Source: an uncultured Frankiales bacterium (GTDB lineage: Bacteria; Actinomycetota; Actinomycetes; Mycobacteriales; SCTD01). From it: a DNA stretch of 5,999 nt. Under the pieces are notes generated by a model. It did no database searches. It saw only the letters and a program-made list of their open reading frames with translations, and had not been told where the DNA came from. Below, in pieces: positions 5,440 to 5,999 of the stretch (its first letter is position 1; every line of letters starts with the position of its first letter). A program made the position numbers and the translations under genes. The stretch is taken from the NCBI GenBank assembly GCA_946479905.1, contig CAMLIA010000235.1, positions 1 through 5,999 on the forward strand. The letters run 5' to 3'.

Positions 5440-5999
5440 GTGACGAGCGACACCGCGGCCCGGCCGATGCGGGCCGACGCGCGGCGCAACTACGAGCGGC
5501 TCGTCACCGCGGCCCGTGAGGTCCTCACCGAGCGCGGCAGCGAGGCGGCGATGGAGGAGATCGCCAAGCGCGCCGATGTGGGCGTCGGCACGCTGTACCG
5601 CCACTTCCCCCGCCGCATCGACCTGGTCGAGGCCGTCTACCGCGAGGACGTCGACGGCATCGTCGCGCTCGCCACCGACGTCTCCGAGCGCGAGGAGCCG
5701 TGGGACGCCCTGGTCGCCTGGTTGCACGGCTTCCTGAAGTACGCCGAGACCAAGCGCACCTTCCTCACCGAGCTGCACGAGGCGTTCGAGAAGTGCCCCG
5801 ACCTCGCCGTCCGGTCGCGCGAGCGGATCGGCGGCGCCGTTCGGCTCGTGCTGACCCGGGCCCAGCAGGCCGGGGCCGTCCGTCCCGACCTCGACGAGGA
5901 CGACCTGATGCAGCTCGTCAGCGGCATGTGCATGGCGCGCAACGCCTCGCTCGCCCAGAACGAGCGGCTCCTCACGCTGATCCTCGACGGCATCAAGAC
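5440..5999 (+). CDS. TetR/AcrR-family transcriptional repressor (3' end beyond the window)
   Basis: The frame is open from GTG 5440 to the window edge, giving 186 residues with no stop; TetR proteins are usually about 190-200 residues, so only a few are missing. The N-terminal DNA-binding domain is clear: helix 1 at about 15-31 (RRNYERLVTAAREVLTE), then the helix-turn-helix at 38-57, with the family hallmark GTLYRHFP at 50-57 and the following RRIDLVEAVY. The rest (about 70-186) is an alpha-helical ligand-binding and dimer domain of the common actinobacterial type. Two Cys (119, 163) are present, but there is no reason to call it a redox sensor. It is transcribed away from the MFS pump, and two matching palindromes lie between them. 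It most likely represses itself and the pump, and is released by a small hydrophobic ligand that may be a pump substrate. Ligand and exact subfamily are unknown. Confidence 0.92.
   Translation, partial: MTSDTAARPMRADARRNYERLVTAAREVLTERGSEAAMEEIAKRADVGVGTLYRHFPRRIDLVEAVYREDVDGIVALATDVSEREEPWDALVAWLHGFLKYAETKRTFLTELHEAFEKCPDLAVRSRERIGGAVRLVLTRAQQAGAVRPDLDEDDLMQLVSGMCMARNASLAQNERLLTLILDGIK

Noticed and set aside
5467..5469. In-frame ATG as an alternative start of the TetR gene.
   Set aside because: No Shine-Dalgarno precedes it, whereas GTG 5440 has GGGGAGAG just upstream. The DNA-binding domain is complete either way, so the choice does not affect function.
5343..5489. A 49-residue N-terminal extension of the transporter from an upstream start at 5489.
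   Set aside because: It would run through both palindromes, the proposed promoter and the first codons of the divergent TetR gene. The ATG at 5342 has a good ribosome binding site and gives a normal N-terminus.
2571..5519. A very long open + strand frame (982 codons) antisense to both the GGDEF-EAL and the transporter genes.
   Set aside because: Its translation is a low-complexity mix of Gly, Arg, Glu, Asp, Gln, His and Val with no domain, typical of the frame opposite real genes in GC-rich DNA. It overlaps two well-supported genes and the operators, and ends inside the TetR gene.
1..5999. Search by eye for tRNA/rRNA, CRISPR repeats, insertion-sequence ends, phage genes, toxin-antitoxin pairs and riboswitches.
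   Set aside because: None seen. All non-coding gaps are under 100 nt, and base composition looks even along the window, with no sign of a recent insertion.

Overview
The window comes from a GC-rich bacterium. The strong G/C bias at third codon positions, the GTG starts and the protein families present all point to an actinobacterium; I cannot name the genus from this sequence. It is almost entirely coding. It holds four complete genes and one gene cut by the right edge, with no RNA genes, insertion sequences, CRISPR arrays or phage genes that I can see.

Left part (1-1928, + strand): a small four-helix membrane protein, probably of the DUF6220 type, is followed after 3 nt by a multicopper oxidase with all four copper-ligand blocks intact. 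The pair looks translationally coupled and acts in or outside the cytoplasmic membrane. The oxidase converges tail to tail on the next gene with only 6 nt between the stop codons.

Middle and right part (1935-5342, - strand): a 14-helix DHA2-type drug/proton antiporter of the major facilitator superfamily is followed, after a 48-nt gap, by a membrane-anchored sensor with GGDEF and EAL domains (cyclic-di-GMP synthesis and breakdown). The two could share one transcript that starts in the intergenic region at 5343-5439.

Right edge (5440-end, + strand): a TetR/AcrR-family repressor is transcribed divergently from the transporter, and its last residues lie beyond the window. The 97-nt space between the two genes carries two near-identical 17-bp palindromes with the same architecture, centred 24 bp apart. 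They bracket the shared -10 region of back-to-back promoters. This is the clearest regulatory structure here: the repressor probably controls itself and the efflux pump, and perhaps the cyclic-di-GMP enzyme through readthrough.

The protein families are all familiar. The less ordinary points are the paired operators, a fully intact GGDEF-EAL enzyme (including the product-inhibition site) downstream of a drug pump, hairpins over that enzyme's start codon, and the oxidase paired with a membrane protein that carries a repeated His-x-x-Asn-Gly motif.
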